In this document: positions 51,679 through 59,749 of the stretch, one piece after another
Position numbering within the stretch: position 1 is the stretch's first letter
Layout: every line of letters starts with the position of its first letter
Assembly: GCA_020632475.1 (NCBI GenBank)
Contig: JACKFM010000004.1
Span: 1-64,000 of the forward strand
Source of the DNA: Candidatus Omnitrophota bacterium
Lineage (GTDB): Bacteria; Omnitrophota; Omnitrophia; Omnitrophales; Aquincolibacteriaceae
Length of the DNA stretch: 64,000 nt
Reading direction: 5' to 3'
Program-made: the position numbers and the translations under genes
The notes under the pieces: generated by a model
Told to the model about the DNA's origin: nothing
Seen by the model: the letters and a program-made list of their open reading frames with translations, nothing else
Databases searched by the model: none

Positions 51679-53301
51679 TCAGCTTAACTTATCATAGGCC
51701 TTGAGTGTCAGAAAATCAGGACACTCCGGCAGTGTGCTCATTTCTTCAAAAAGAGCCGCGGCCGTTTTGAATTGGCCCTGTTCAAATTTTTCGTCACCGG
51801 CAGCTTTTTGCATAGCCTTAAGCTCTTCGGTAATTATTTTTTTGACCAGCGTCTGATTAATTTCAATGCCGTCTTCGGTCTTGGCCTTATGCCGCACCCA
51901 CTGCCAGACCTGGGTGCGTGAAATTTCGGCCGTTGCGGCATCTTCCATTAAATGATAGAGGGGAACGCAGCCCGAGCCCCTCAGCCAGGCTTCCAGATAG
52001 AGAATGCCGACATTAATATTAGTGCGCAATCCTTTTTCGGTGATCGTGCCTTGGGGGACGCTGAGTAAGTCTGCAGCCTGGATTTCAACTTCCTGGCGCA
52101 TGATAGAGAGCTGATTTGCACCCGGCATGTGTTCATTAAAGGCGGTCAGAGCGGTTTCGATCAATCCGGGGTGGGCAACCCAGGTGCCGTCGTGTCCGGC
52201 TTTGACCTCACGGAGTTTGTCCAAGCGTACTTTTTCAATCGCCGCACTGTTGGCGGCTTCGTCACCGCGAATCGGAATTTGAGCGGCCATGCCGCCCATG
52301 GCATGAATGCCCCGGCGATGACAGGTTTTAATCAGAAGTTCGACATAGGCCTTCAAAAAGGCCTTATCCATGGTAACCTGACCGCGGTCAGGCAGTACAA
52401 ATTCGGGTTTTTCACGGAATGTTTTGATGAAGCTGAAAATATAATCCCAGCGTCCGCAGTTGAGTCCCGCGGAATGATCCTTCAGTTCAAACAAAATTTC
52501 ATCCATTTCAAAACCGGCCCAGATCGTTTCAATTAAAACCGTTGCCCGAATCGATCCTTGAGGAATGCCCAGTTCGTTTTGAGCATGGACAAAAACCTCA
52601 TTCCATAGCCGGGCTTCAAGGTGGCTTTCCATTTTGGGAAGATAAAAATAAGGTCCGGTTCCGCGTTTGAGCAATTCCCTGGCATTGTGAAAAAAATAAA
52701 GACCGAAATCAAAAAGAGAGCCGGAGACGGGCTGCCCGTCGACCAGCAGATGCTTTTCATTTAAATGCCAGCCCCGGGGACGTACGAAAAGCACGGCGGT
52801 TTTTTCGTTGAGTTGATACGATTTACCTTCGGGCGAGGTGTATTCAATCGTTCTGCGGACGGCGTCTTTAAGGTTAATATGACCGTCCATGTTATTTGTC
52901 CAGGTGGGGGAATTTGAGTCTTCAAAATCCGCCATAAAAACATGGGCGCCTGAATTAAGCGCATTAATCATCATTTTACGCTCTACCGGCCCGGTGATTT
53001 CAACTTTTCGCTGTTGAATGTCTTTTGGAATCGGTGCGACGGTCCATTCCGAGGCACGGATCTGATCGGTTTCAGATAGAAAGTCCGGCAGCCCCCCGCG
53101 GTCAATCGCTTTCTGGCGTAATGTTCTTTTATAGAGAAGTTCGAGACGTCGTTTGCCGAAGGTGCGTGCCAATCCGGCCACAAACCGTAAGGCTTCGGGG
53201 GTCAGGATTTCCGGGTAACGGCCATGGACAGGCCCTTGAATTTCAATCCCGTCACGGTTCATTTTTTGAAGTATTTCCTGATCAGTATCTTTGGGTGTCA
53301 T
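51679..53301 (-). CDS. aceB: Malate synthase A
   Basis: 540 residues, the usual malate synthase A length. FADFEDSNSPTWTN, PRGWHLNEKHLLVDG, RGIHAMGGMAAQIPIRGD and the catalytic MEDAATAEISRTQVWQW are characteristic. Condenses glyoxylate with acetyl-CoA to malate. A strong GGAGG precedes the ATG on the minus strand. First gene of the aceBA pair. Confidence 0.97.
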   Translation of the reverse strand: MTPKDTDQEILQKMNRDGIEIQGPVHGRYPEILTPEALRFVAGLARTFGKRRLELLYKRTLRQKAIDRGGLPDFLSETDQIRASEWTVAPIPKDIQQRKVEITGPVERKMMINALNSGAHVFMADFEDSNSPTWTNNMDGHINLKDAVRRTIEYTSPEGKSYQLNEKTAVLFVRPRGWHLNEKHLLVDGQPVSGSLFDFGLYFFHNARELLKRGTGPYFYLPKMESHLEARLWNEVFVHAQNELGIPQGSIRATVLIETIWAGFEMDEILFELKDHSAGLNCGRWDYIFSFIKTFREKPEFVLPDRGQVTMDKAFLKAYVELLIKTCHRRGIHAMGGMAAQIPIRGDEAANSAAIEKVRLDKLREVKAGHDGTWVAHPGLIETALTAFNEHMPGANQLSIMRQEVEIQAADLLSVPQGTITEKGLRTNINVGILYLEAWLRGSGCVPLYHLMEDAATAEISRTQVWQWVRHKAKTEDGIEINQTLVKKIITEELKAMQKAAGDEKFEQGQFKTAAALFEEMSTLPECPDFLTLKAYDKLS

Positions 53302-53730
53302 AGTCCTCCCGAAGGTTATCTGATAATCAAAGTGTACGTGTTAAACGCAAACACTGCAAATGTAAGTGACAGAACATAAGTTCTTGTTTATTCGATAGAT
53401 GGTTAAGGTGTAAAGAAAATGCTATTGAGAAACGCGCCAATAGCTTAGGAGCTTCCCCGCCTGTAAGGCGAGGCGATCTCCTGCGCTCATAAACGGCGCT
53501 AATTTGTTTCTACATAACATTTTCTTTACACTTGTTACTCTTTTTCTCGCAACATTGACGAAGCGCTAGGAATCCCCTAACCTCTTTAGGTGCTTGACAT
53601 TAATATCGGCAAAAAATTTTTTTTTCGGAGTAATACTTTTTGTTTCATCGGGGCGGGTTCAAGATCATTTTCTCCTTTGAATTTAGCGAATACCGCCTAA
53701 AATAGGAATCAAATCCCAGAGGAAAAGAAT
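53302..53730. other. Intergenic region between aceB and the hydrolase gene
   Basis: About 430 bases without a credible ORF. 53302-53407 should hold the aceB promoter on the minus strand, but no consensus pair stands out. 53408-53531 is the MITE-like element. 53532-53730 is AT-rich, with an A/T run at 53611-53625 and a lone TTGACA at 53594. Confidence 0.6.
53408..53531. mobile_element. MITE-like element with 26-bp terminal inverted repeats
   Basis: The left end GTGTAAAGAAAATGCTATTG (53408-53433 in full) matches the reverse complement of the right end (53506-53531) at 23 of 26 positions. GCGCC/GGCGC, GGAG/CTCC and CGCC-TGTAA-GGCG inside extend the symmetry, so the 124 bases can fold into one long stem. 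There is no ORF. A related arm lies at 3774-3810. No clear target-site duplication is visible. Confidence 0.6.
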
Positions 53731-54555
53731 ATGCCTTCTTTTAGAGACGATCTGTTTATTAAAGCACGGCTTTGCCGCAGTGGGATGCGTGTACAGGTGC
53801 GCGGAATCCCCATGTACTATGAAACCTATGGAGACGGTCCTCCGCTTCTTCTTTTACATGGAGGGATGTCCTGTCTGGATACGTTCCGCTGCCAAATTGC
53901 CGACCTTTCCAAACACTTTTGTGTGATCCTGGCCGAACGCCCCGGCCATGGTCATACCCCCGACCGTCCGGGCCCGTTCACCTATGAAGAGATGGCTGAG
54001 GACACGATCGGATTGATGCAGGCCCTCAAGATCCCGAAGGCTCAGATGATCGGATACAGTGACGGTGCCAATTTAATCATTCCTTTGGCGCTGAAAAAAC
54101 CGGAGATGATTGAAAAATTCATTTCCGTCGGCGGTAATTTTCATTTTAACGGGTTGCTTAAACCTTTTCAGGATGAGCTGCTCAATCCACCCGAAGAAGA
54201 CGATGAACACGAGGCCGCTTTTACCGACCGCAATTATGAAAAGTATTCTCCCGACGGTCCCGCGCATTTTGAGGTGGTCTGGAAGAAAATTAAAGAACTC
54301 TGGTTGAAGCACCCCGCCTATACCCAACAGGATCTGATGTCGATTAAAACCCCGGCGCTTATCATGGCCGGTGATCAGGACGTGATCAGTCTTGAGCATA
54401 CGGCACAATTTCAACAGGCCCTGGTTTATGCTCAGCTTTGTATTGTGCCGGGCACAACGCACGGTCTTTTAAAAGAAAAACCCGAAATCGTAAATAAAAT
54501 ACTTTTGGATTTTCTGCTCAACCCTTTTCCTTTTCCCGAAGAGGAAAAACAGTGA
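53731..54555 (+). CDS. Alpha/beta-hydrolase fold protein
   Basis: 274 residues. Oxyanion region LLLLHGGMSCLDTF, nucleophile elbow GYSDGA (S110), acid in AGDQDVIS (D217) and base in TTHGLL (H244) form a complete triad. No signal peptide is apparent. The family includes esterases, lactonases and C-C hydrolases; the substrate cannot be told. AGAGGAAAAG precedes the ATG. It leads a small plus-strand group of metabolic genes of mixed origin. Confidence 0.85.
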   Translation: MPSFRDDLFIKARLCRSGMRVQVRGIPMYYETYGDGPPLLLLHGGMSCLDTFRCQIADLSKHFCVILAERPGHGHTPDRPGPFTYEEMAEDTIGLMQALKIPKAQMIGYSDGANLIIPLALKKPEMIEKFISVGGNFHFNGLLKPFQDELLNPPEEDDEHEAAFTDRNYEKYSPDGPAHFEVVWKKIKELWLKHPAYTQQDLMSIKTPALIMAGDQDVISLEHTAQFQQALVYAQLCIVPGTTHGLLKEKPEIVNKILLDFLLNPFPFPEEEKQ

Positions 54556-54592
54556 TTCGTGGTTCGTGACTCGGATCCAAATGTGACTTCAA

Positions 54593-55558
54593 ATGAAATG
54601 GATAAGAATGTTTCCTATTTGTCTGGTAATGATGTTAAGTACGGTAATTTCGCTTTATGCTCATTCGAACGAGGTATCGATTTGGGAGGAGGACGGATAC
54701 CGCTATATTCAAAGTAACGGTATTCCCGATCATACTCCCGGGCAATTCCCCAACACCGGCAACCCCAATACAATTTCCGAGCAGCACTATCAATTTCGTG
54801 TCACGCTCACGCCGAGGCTAAGCGGACAAACACATGCTTATGGACACAATCTTTTTGGCGTAGCGCTTAATGGGGTTCCCTTTGATCCGGGCACGGCCGA
54901 ATTCTGGAATAATAACCCGCAGTCGGGCTGGAACTATGAGGCTCTCTCCGGCAAAATTAATTTGGGTGTGGACTCTAGCCACGCCCATGTTCAACCCAGC
55001 GGGGCTTATCATTATCACGGTATTCCTACGGGTCTTTTGCGTTCACGTCCGGGCGTCATGAAACTGATCGGTTATGCTGCAGATGGTTTTCCTATTTATT
55101 ACCAGGAAAACATACGCAGCAGTTACCGGGTGCGCAGCGGCCAACGTCCCTCAGGGCCCGGAGGCCGTTATGACGGGACGTTTGTGCAGGATTATGAATA
55201 CGTTTCCGGAGCCGGAGATCTGGATGAGTGTAATGGCCTGAACGGACAAACTCCTGAGTATCCGCAGGGAATTTATCATTATTACCTGACCTCAACCTTT
55301 CCTTTTGTGCCGCGCTGTTTAAAGGGGACGGCAGACAGCAGTTTTCAAAAGGCGGTGCCGCACGGAGCTGAACGCAATAATAGGAGAAACGGCGGTGGTC
55401 CCTCCGGCCAGCATCAAAGGCACCAGCCTCCGCAGGAAGCTTTTGATGCTTGTCAGTCTCAGTCCGAAGGCAGCACCTGCCGTTTTAATGCACCGCACGG
55501 AACGATTTCGGGAACCTGCTTAAGCAGACCCGAAGGCAAACTCTGCATTCCAAGGTGA
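54593..55558 (+). CDS. Secreted YHYH-domain protein
   Basis: 321 residues with a signal peptide (~1-24, ICLVMMLSTVISLYAHS). The YHYH domain is marked by YHYHGIPTGLL (139-149) and a second YHYYLTSTFPF (228-238). After a Gly/Gln/His-rich linker (~260-285) comes a small four-Cys module (ACQSQSEGSTCRF, then GTISGTCLSRPEGKLC) seen at the C-terminus of many secreted YHYH proteins, probably disulfide-bonded. The domain is uncharacterised biochemically; histidine clusters suggest metal binding, which is inference. Likely periplasmic or surface located. Confidence 0.85.
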   Translation: MKWIRMFPICLVMMLSTVISLYAHSNEVSIWEEDGYRYIQSNGIPDHTPGQFPNTGNPNTISEQHYQFRVTLTPRLSGQTHAYGHNLFGVALNGVPFDPGTAEFWNNNPQSGWNYEALSGKINLGVDSSHAHVQPSGAYHYHGIPTGLLRSRPGVMKLIGYAADGFPIYYQENIRSSYRVRSGQRPSGPGGRYDGTFVQDYEYVSGAGDLDECNGLNGQTPEYPQGIYHYYLTSTFPFVPRCLKGTADSSFQKAVPHGAERNNRRNGGGPSGQHQRHQPPQEAFDACQSQSEGSTCRFNAPHGTISGTCLSRPEGKLCIPR

Positions 55559-55562
55559 TCGT

Positions 55563-56444
55563 ATGTGGCTTCTTCTCACCGGTGCTTTTACAATTTCATT
55601 TGCCCCGATTTTAGTGAAGGCCATCAGCCTTGAGCCTGCCTGGAGTGCAGCCTGGCGCCTGATGATTGGGACGTTCTTTTTGATGCTCCTGATTCTTGGG
55701 CGTGCTTTCCTGAGACGTGAATCACTTAAAAAAGTTTTTAGCGAGGTTAAACCGGTGCTCATTTTACTGACGAGTGCCGGGTTTTTTTTCGGGATCGATC
55801 TTTTTTTCTGGCACCGGTCGATTCATCATGTCGGTGCCGGTATGGCGACGGTGCTGGGCAATACCCAGGTGCTTTATCTGACCGCATGGTCCTGTTATGA
55901 ACATCGGCATAAGCCGTCGTTACGTTTTTTGACGGCTATTTTTTTAGCCATGAGCGGGTTAGTGCTTTTAGTTGATTTGCATCATCACAGCGGTCAGGCC
56001 GAATATCTCCGTGGTGTGGTTTATGGGCTTTTAACCGGAGCCACCTATGCCGGGTTTTTACTTTTTCTGCGTAAGGCCGGAATGCGCATGCCGCATTTAA
56101 CGCCGCTTCTGAAACTCTTTGTGATTTCATTTGCGGCGGCTGTTTTTTTAGTCTCCGCATCGTTTGCGACCGAAGCCAAACCCGTCTTCCAGGCCCATGA
56201 CTGGCTATGGCTTTTACTCCTGGGTACCGTCGTGCATATCGGCGGCTGGTATTTGATCAGCCAGGGACTGCCCAAAATGCCGGCCTCCAAAGCCGGTCTT
56301 ATTCTGCTTACGCAGCCGGTCCTGGCCAGTGCTCTGGGATGGATTTTCTTTCGCGAACATTTGACCCCGCTGCAACTCGCCGGTATGTTCATGACCCTGA
56401 CCGGCATTTATCTGGGAGAAGCGCCGGGCACAAAGGACGAATAA
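55563..56444 (+). CDS. EamA/DMT-superfamily transporter
   Basis: 293 residues with about nine or ten transmembrane helices in two EamA repeats. The first spans roughly 1-135 (SFAPILVKAISLEPAWSAAWR at the start, VGAGMATVLGNTQVLYLTAW); the second spans 145-285 (LPKMPASKAGLILLTQPVLA, LGWIFFREHLTPLQLAG). An inner-membrane metabolite exporter or importer; the solute is unknown. Starts four bases after the YHYH gene, suggesting co-transcription. Confidence 0.88.
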   Translation: MWLLLTGAFTISFAPILVKAISLEPAWSAAWRLMIGTFFLMLLILGRAFLRRESLKKVFSEVKPVLILLTSAGFFFGIDLFFWHRSIHHVGAGMATVLGNTQVLYLTAWSCYEHRHKPSLRFLTAIFLAMSGLVLLVDLHHHSGQAEYLRGVVYGLLTGATYAGFLLFLRKAGMRMPHLTPLLKLFVISFAAAVFLVSASFATEAKPVFQAHDWLWLLLLGTVVHIGGWYLISQGLPKMPASKAGLILLTQPVLASALGWIFFREHLTPLQLAGMFMTLTGIYLGEAPGTKDE

Positions 56445-56529
56445 ACCCTTTACCCAGGCGGCCCATTTTCATGCTGTCGATATGGTATCTTTTTAGTAGA
56501 AGTAGTGACTGTTCCCGGGGGAGAGAAAG

Positions 56530-57345
56530 ATGAATTCGCCGGACATTTTATTTGAAAAACTTTGGACACATTACGCTGATGTAAACCCTCAGGCCGGAGC
56601 TATACACCGTGCTTTGCAGGAGCGCGGTGAGTCCGTCGTCAACGACCATGTGGCCTTCCGTACTTTTGATTTTCCCCATACCTGTATAGAAGTCTTTGCC
56701 CGTCCTTTTATTGAATGCGGTTACCGTTTTCATCACGAGGATTATCAGTTCAAAGAGAAGAAACTTTTTGCGCGTCACCTTATGCATTCCGACCCGCACT
56801 ACCCTAAAGTTTTTATCAGTCAGTTAAAACATGGCCAGTGCTCACCACGGCTGCAGTCCTGTATCGAAGAGCTTGCCGGGCAGGTGCCCGAAAACTTTAT
56901 GCAGAACTATTCTTTTCTGACATCCGGAGCGGTTTGGAAACCGGTTGCATTTAAAAAGTATCAGGACCTTTTGCGCGAAAGTGAATATGCGGCCTGGATG
57001 GCGGCATTTGGTTTTCGTGTGAACCATTTTACAGTTTCTTTTAATCACCTTAAAACATTTAAAGATCTTTCGGAATTTAATCAATTTATCGAGAGCCTCG
57101 GATATCCGTTGAATGCTTCCGGCGGCAAGGTCAAGGGGACGTCCCAAACGCTGCTTGAACAGTCTTCGACACTGGCCTATCCGGCCAAGGTTTCTTTTGC
57201 TGACGGAGTCTATGATATTCCCGGCTGCTATTATGAATTTGCCCGGCGTTATCCCACGCCGGACGGCGAATTATTTCAGGGGTTTGTACCGGTTTCTGCC
57301 GATAAACTCTTCGAAAGTACTAATAACCCTGATCTTCAAATGTAA
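56530..57345 (+). CDS. DUF1338 protein, short 2-oxoadipate dioxygenase/decarboxylase-like (HglS family)
   Basis: 271 residues, shorter than HglS/YdcJ (~450). The candidate Fe(II) triad is present: H40 in VVNDHVAFRTF, H166 in RVNHFTVSF and E236 in CYYEFARR. HglS enzymes convert 2-oxoadipate to D-2-hydroxyglutarate in lysine catabolism. Short members are also common, and whether they share the substrate is not established. GGGAGAG precedes the ATG. No other lysine-degradation genes are nearby. Confidence 0.8.
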   Translation: MNSPDILFEKLWTHYADVNPQAGAIHRALQERGESVVNDHVAFRTFDFPHTCIEVFARPFIECGYRFHHEDYQFKEKKLFARHLMHSDPHYPKVFISQLKHGQCSPRLQSCIEELAGQVPENFMQNYSFLTSGAVWKPVAFKKYQDLLRESEYAAWMAAFGFRVNHFTVSFNHLKTFKDLSEFNQFIESLGYPLNASGGKVKGTSQTLLEQSSTLAYPAKVSFADGVYDIPGCYYEFARRYPTPDGELFQGFVPVSADKLFESTNNPDLQM

Positions 57346-57430
57346 AAACAGCGTAGAGCGTGGAATGCTTAGGGTCAGTGCCTCTTATCATCGCCCATCA
57401 TCACTCAGTATTTTATGAGGAGGATATTCT

Positions 57431-57670
57431 GTGAAAGAAGTTAAAAAGGGGATATACGAGCATTACAAAGGTAAACGTTATGAGGTGACCGGTTGGGCCC
57501 GGCACAGCGAAACGCTGGAACCGATGGTGGTTTACCGTACCCTCTATAAAACGGAGTTTCCTGAAGATATGCTTTGGGTCCGTCCGCTGGAGATGTTTAC
57601 CGAAAACGTGACCGTTGACGGTCAAGTCACACCCCGTTTCCGCTATATCGAAGGTTCTTCTGAACATTAA
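57431..57670 (+). CDS. DUF1653 family protein
   Basis: 79 residues, GTG start at 57431 after a strong GAGGAGGA. The single small beta-rich domain (GIYEHYKGKRYEVTGWARHS, YRTLYKTEFPEDMLWVRPLE, RFRYIE) matches DUF1653. No function is known; members are cytoplasmic and often sit next to metabolic genes. Confidence 0.85.
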   Translation: MKEVKKGIYEHYKGKRYEVTGWARHSETLEPMVVYRTLYKTEFPEDMLWVRPLEMFTENVTVDGQVTPRFRYIEGSSEH

Positions 57671-57728
57671 ACCGCTGCACATTTTTGGGCGATAATAAAG
57701 CATCATTTCCACAGTTTAAAAGGAGCGT

Positions 57729-58547
57729 ATGCCTTATATTTCATCCGTTTTAGGAGCCATTTTGCTGATCATTCTCTCGGTGCGCATTGCCAGGATCTGG
57801 CGCAGTGAGAGACATGAAGCCTTTGTCTACATTGCTTTTTTACTGCTCTATGCGGTGATGACCTATCAGCGCATTCGATGGCAGGATGCTCCCCAGGATG
57901 TGATCTGGACCGTACGTATTTTTCTTGGGGCGGGGATCCTTTTTTTCTTTCCGGGGTTGATGGCTGAAATTTTTTCACGCAGATGGCGGCGTCATAAAAA
58001 TATCGAAGCGCTTAAAAAGCAAAAAGGCCCTTTTGCAGAATTGATCAAAGGATGCCGAGCCCTTTCACAGGCCAGGATGGGGGCGCTGATTTTAATCGAA
58101 CGCAAATCACGTTTGCACGAATGGTTTGAAAAGGGCTCGCCTGTTGATGCCCTTTTAACCAGTGATCTCCTGCAGTCAATTTTTACCCCGCCGGGAGACC
58201 TGCATGACGGTGCCGTACTTGTACAGGATGACCGCATCGTCGCGGCCGGCATTATTGTACCACTCACCAAATCAAGCATTTTCCCCAAAAGCCTGGGCAC
58301 CCGCCACCGTGCGGCGGTGGGTTTAAGTGAAGTCTGTGATGCCCTTTGTGTCATTGTCTCGGAAGAAACCGGTGCGCTTTCCATCGCCGACCGCGGATTC
58401 TTATACTACAGCATTCCCGCCAATTCGTTTGCCAGCTGGCTCTACCGGGGCATGAAATTCAAACTGCCCCGCGATCAGGATCAGTTTTTAATTGTCTCTG
58501 AAAAAGATCATTCCGAAGCTTCTGCTCCTGGAGGGGCCGGGTGGTAG
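57729..58547 (+). CDS. Diadenylate cyclase (CdaA-type)
   Basis: 272 residues. Three hydrophobic helices (~3-21, 29-47, 59-80) precede a DAC domain with the catalytic LHDGAVLVQ (D160-G161-A162) and GTRHRAA (190-196). It joins two ATP into c-di-AMP at the inner membrane, a signal for osmolyte transport and cell-wall homeostasis. AAAAGGAGC precedes the ATG. The C-terminal basic stretch is normal for the group. No ybbR-like (CdaR) gene follows; rsmH is next. Confidence 0.9.
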   Translation: MPYISSVLGAILLIILSVRIARIWRSERHEAFVYIAFLLLYAVMTYQRIRWQDAPQDVIWTVRIFLGAGILFFFPGLMAEIFSRRWRRHKNIEALKKQKGPFAELIKGCRALSQARMGALILIERKSRLHEWFEKGSPVDALLTSDLLQSIFTPPGDLHDGAVLVQDDRIVAAGIIVPLTKSSIFPKSLGTRHRAAVGLSEVCDALCVIVSEETGALSIADRGFLYYSIPANSFASWLYRGMKFKLPRDQDQFLIVSEKDHSEASAPGGAGW

Positions 58548-58603
58548 TTAGAGTTTGTTCGTTTTAAAAACGATTACAATCTTTTATGCCCTAAAAAACT
58601 TTT

Positions 58604-59644
58604 ATGACCGACATACCGCAGCCTCACAAAAGACGTCCACGCTACCAAGGTAAGCATCCGCGCCGCTTTGAAGAAAAGTACAAAGAACACAATCCTGAAA
58701 AATACGGTGAAGTTGTCCAAAAAGTCATTGAGGGCGGCAAAACTCCGGCGGGAACACACCGGCCGATTATGGTGGATCAGGTTTTAAATGCTTTGGATCC
58801 GCAGCAGGGCCACACCGGGATTGATGCCACGCTTGGTTATGGAGGACATGCAGTCGAATTGCTCAAGCGTATTCTTCCGGACGGAAAACTTTTTGCCCTT
58901 GATGCGGATCCGGTGGAAATTGTCAAAACCGGGGAGCGTTTGCGTAAACAGGGGTACAGTGAAAGAGAATTGGTCATCCGCCGCTTTAATTTTGCCGGTA
59001 TTTTGAAACTGCTCGGTGAAACAGACGGAGGGTTTGATTTTATTCTGGCCGATCTGGGTGTTTCTTCAATGCAGCTTGATAACCCTGCTCGAGGTTTCAG
59101 TTATAAGCATGAAGGTCCGCTTGATCTCAGACTCAATCCCGAGAAAGGGCAGCCTGCCTCTGCATTAATCCAGAAAATTTCAGAGGATGCTTTGGCCGAA
59201 ATTCTGCGCTGCAATAGTGACGAACCGCACTCCGAAGCGATTGCCAAAGCGATTTGTGAAAACCGTAAAAAAATAACGACAACCACAGCGCTTACTCAAA
59301 CGGTTGAAGCAGCGCTCCTTGCCGGTTACGAAAAACCCGAAACTGAAATTACGCGATCAATCCGCCGTGTTTTTCAGGCTCTGCGCATTGAAGTCAATGA
59401 CGAGTTCTCAGCGCTTGAACAGTTTTTAAGGAACCTGCCGTTTGTTTTAAAATCCGGCGGACGTGTTGTGGTTTTATCCTTCCATTCCGGCGAAGACAGC
59501 CGTGTCGAAAAAGCCTTTACCGAAGGACTCGCTGCAGGTGTCTACGGATCCGTCAGCTTCAAGGCCGAAACCCCCGATGCTGTCGAATGTTACGCAAACC
59601 CCCGCGCTAAAAGTACCCTTCTTCGTTGGGCCCAAAAAGCCTGA
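58604..59644 (+). CDS. rsmH: 16S rRNA (cytosine-N4)-methyltransferase RsmH with N-terminal extension
   Basis: 346 residues, ~30-40 more than usual because of a basic leader (HKRRPRYQGKHPRRFEEKY) before the conserved HRPIMVDQVLNAL. SAM site DATLGYGGHAVELL, LADLGVSSMQLDNPARGFS, RIEVNDEFSALEQFL and VVLSFHSGEDSRVEKAF identify RsmH (MraW), which methylates N4 of C1402 in the ribosomal P site. The rest of the mraZ-mraW-fts division cluster is absent; a promoter for a different gene follows. Confidence 0.94.
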   Translation: MTDIPQPHKRRPRYQGKHPRRFEEKYKEHNPEKYGEVVQKVIEGGKTPAGTHRPIMVDQVLNALDPQQGHTGIDATLGYGGHAVELLKRILPDGKLFALDADPVEIVKTGERLRKQGYSERELVIRRFNFAGILKLLGETDGGFDFILADLGVSSMQLDNPARGFSYKHEGPLDLRLNPEKGQPASALIQKISEDALAEILRCNSDEPHSEAIAKAICENRKKITTTTALTQTVEAALLAGYEKPETEITRSIRRVFQALRIEVNDEFSALEQFLRNLPFVLKSGGRVVVLSFHSGEDSRVEKAFTEGLAAGVYGSVSFKAETPDAVECYANPRAKSTLLRWAQKA

Positions 59645-59654
59645 TAAGCCTTTA

Positions 59655-59718
59655 AAAAAGCGGATGGAGGGATTGGCAAATACTGTTTAACCGGGGTATA
59701 ATCCATTCACCGCTTTTT
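59655..59718. repeat. Inverted repeat flanking the promoter of the large ORF
   Basis: AAAAAGCGG (59655-59663) and CCGCTTTTT (59710-59718) are exact complements separated by 46 bases, enclosing the promoter. On RNA from rsmH the right arm ends in five T and could be part of a terminator; on DNA it could be an operator. Confidence 0.4.
59673..59702 (+). promoter_or_regulatory. Sigma70-type promoter for the large ORF
   Basis: TTGGCA (59673-59678) and a perfect TATAAT (59697-59702) are 18 bases apart. A start near 59709 gives a leader of about 41 bases ahead of ATG 59750, which has AGGGG at 59741-59745. Confidence 0.7.
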
Positions 59719-59749
59719 CATTTACACATAAAAATCTTCAAGGGGCCGA

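Noticed and set aside
53594..53599. TTGACA as a -35 box for the hydrolase gene
   Set aside because: The position 16-18 bases downstream is a T-run with no -10-like hexamer; TAATAC is 31 bases away.
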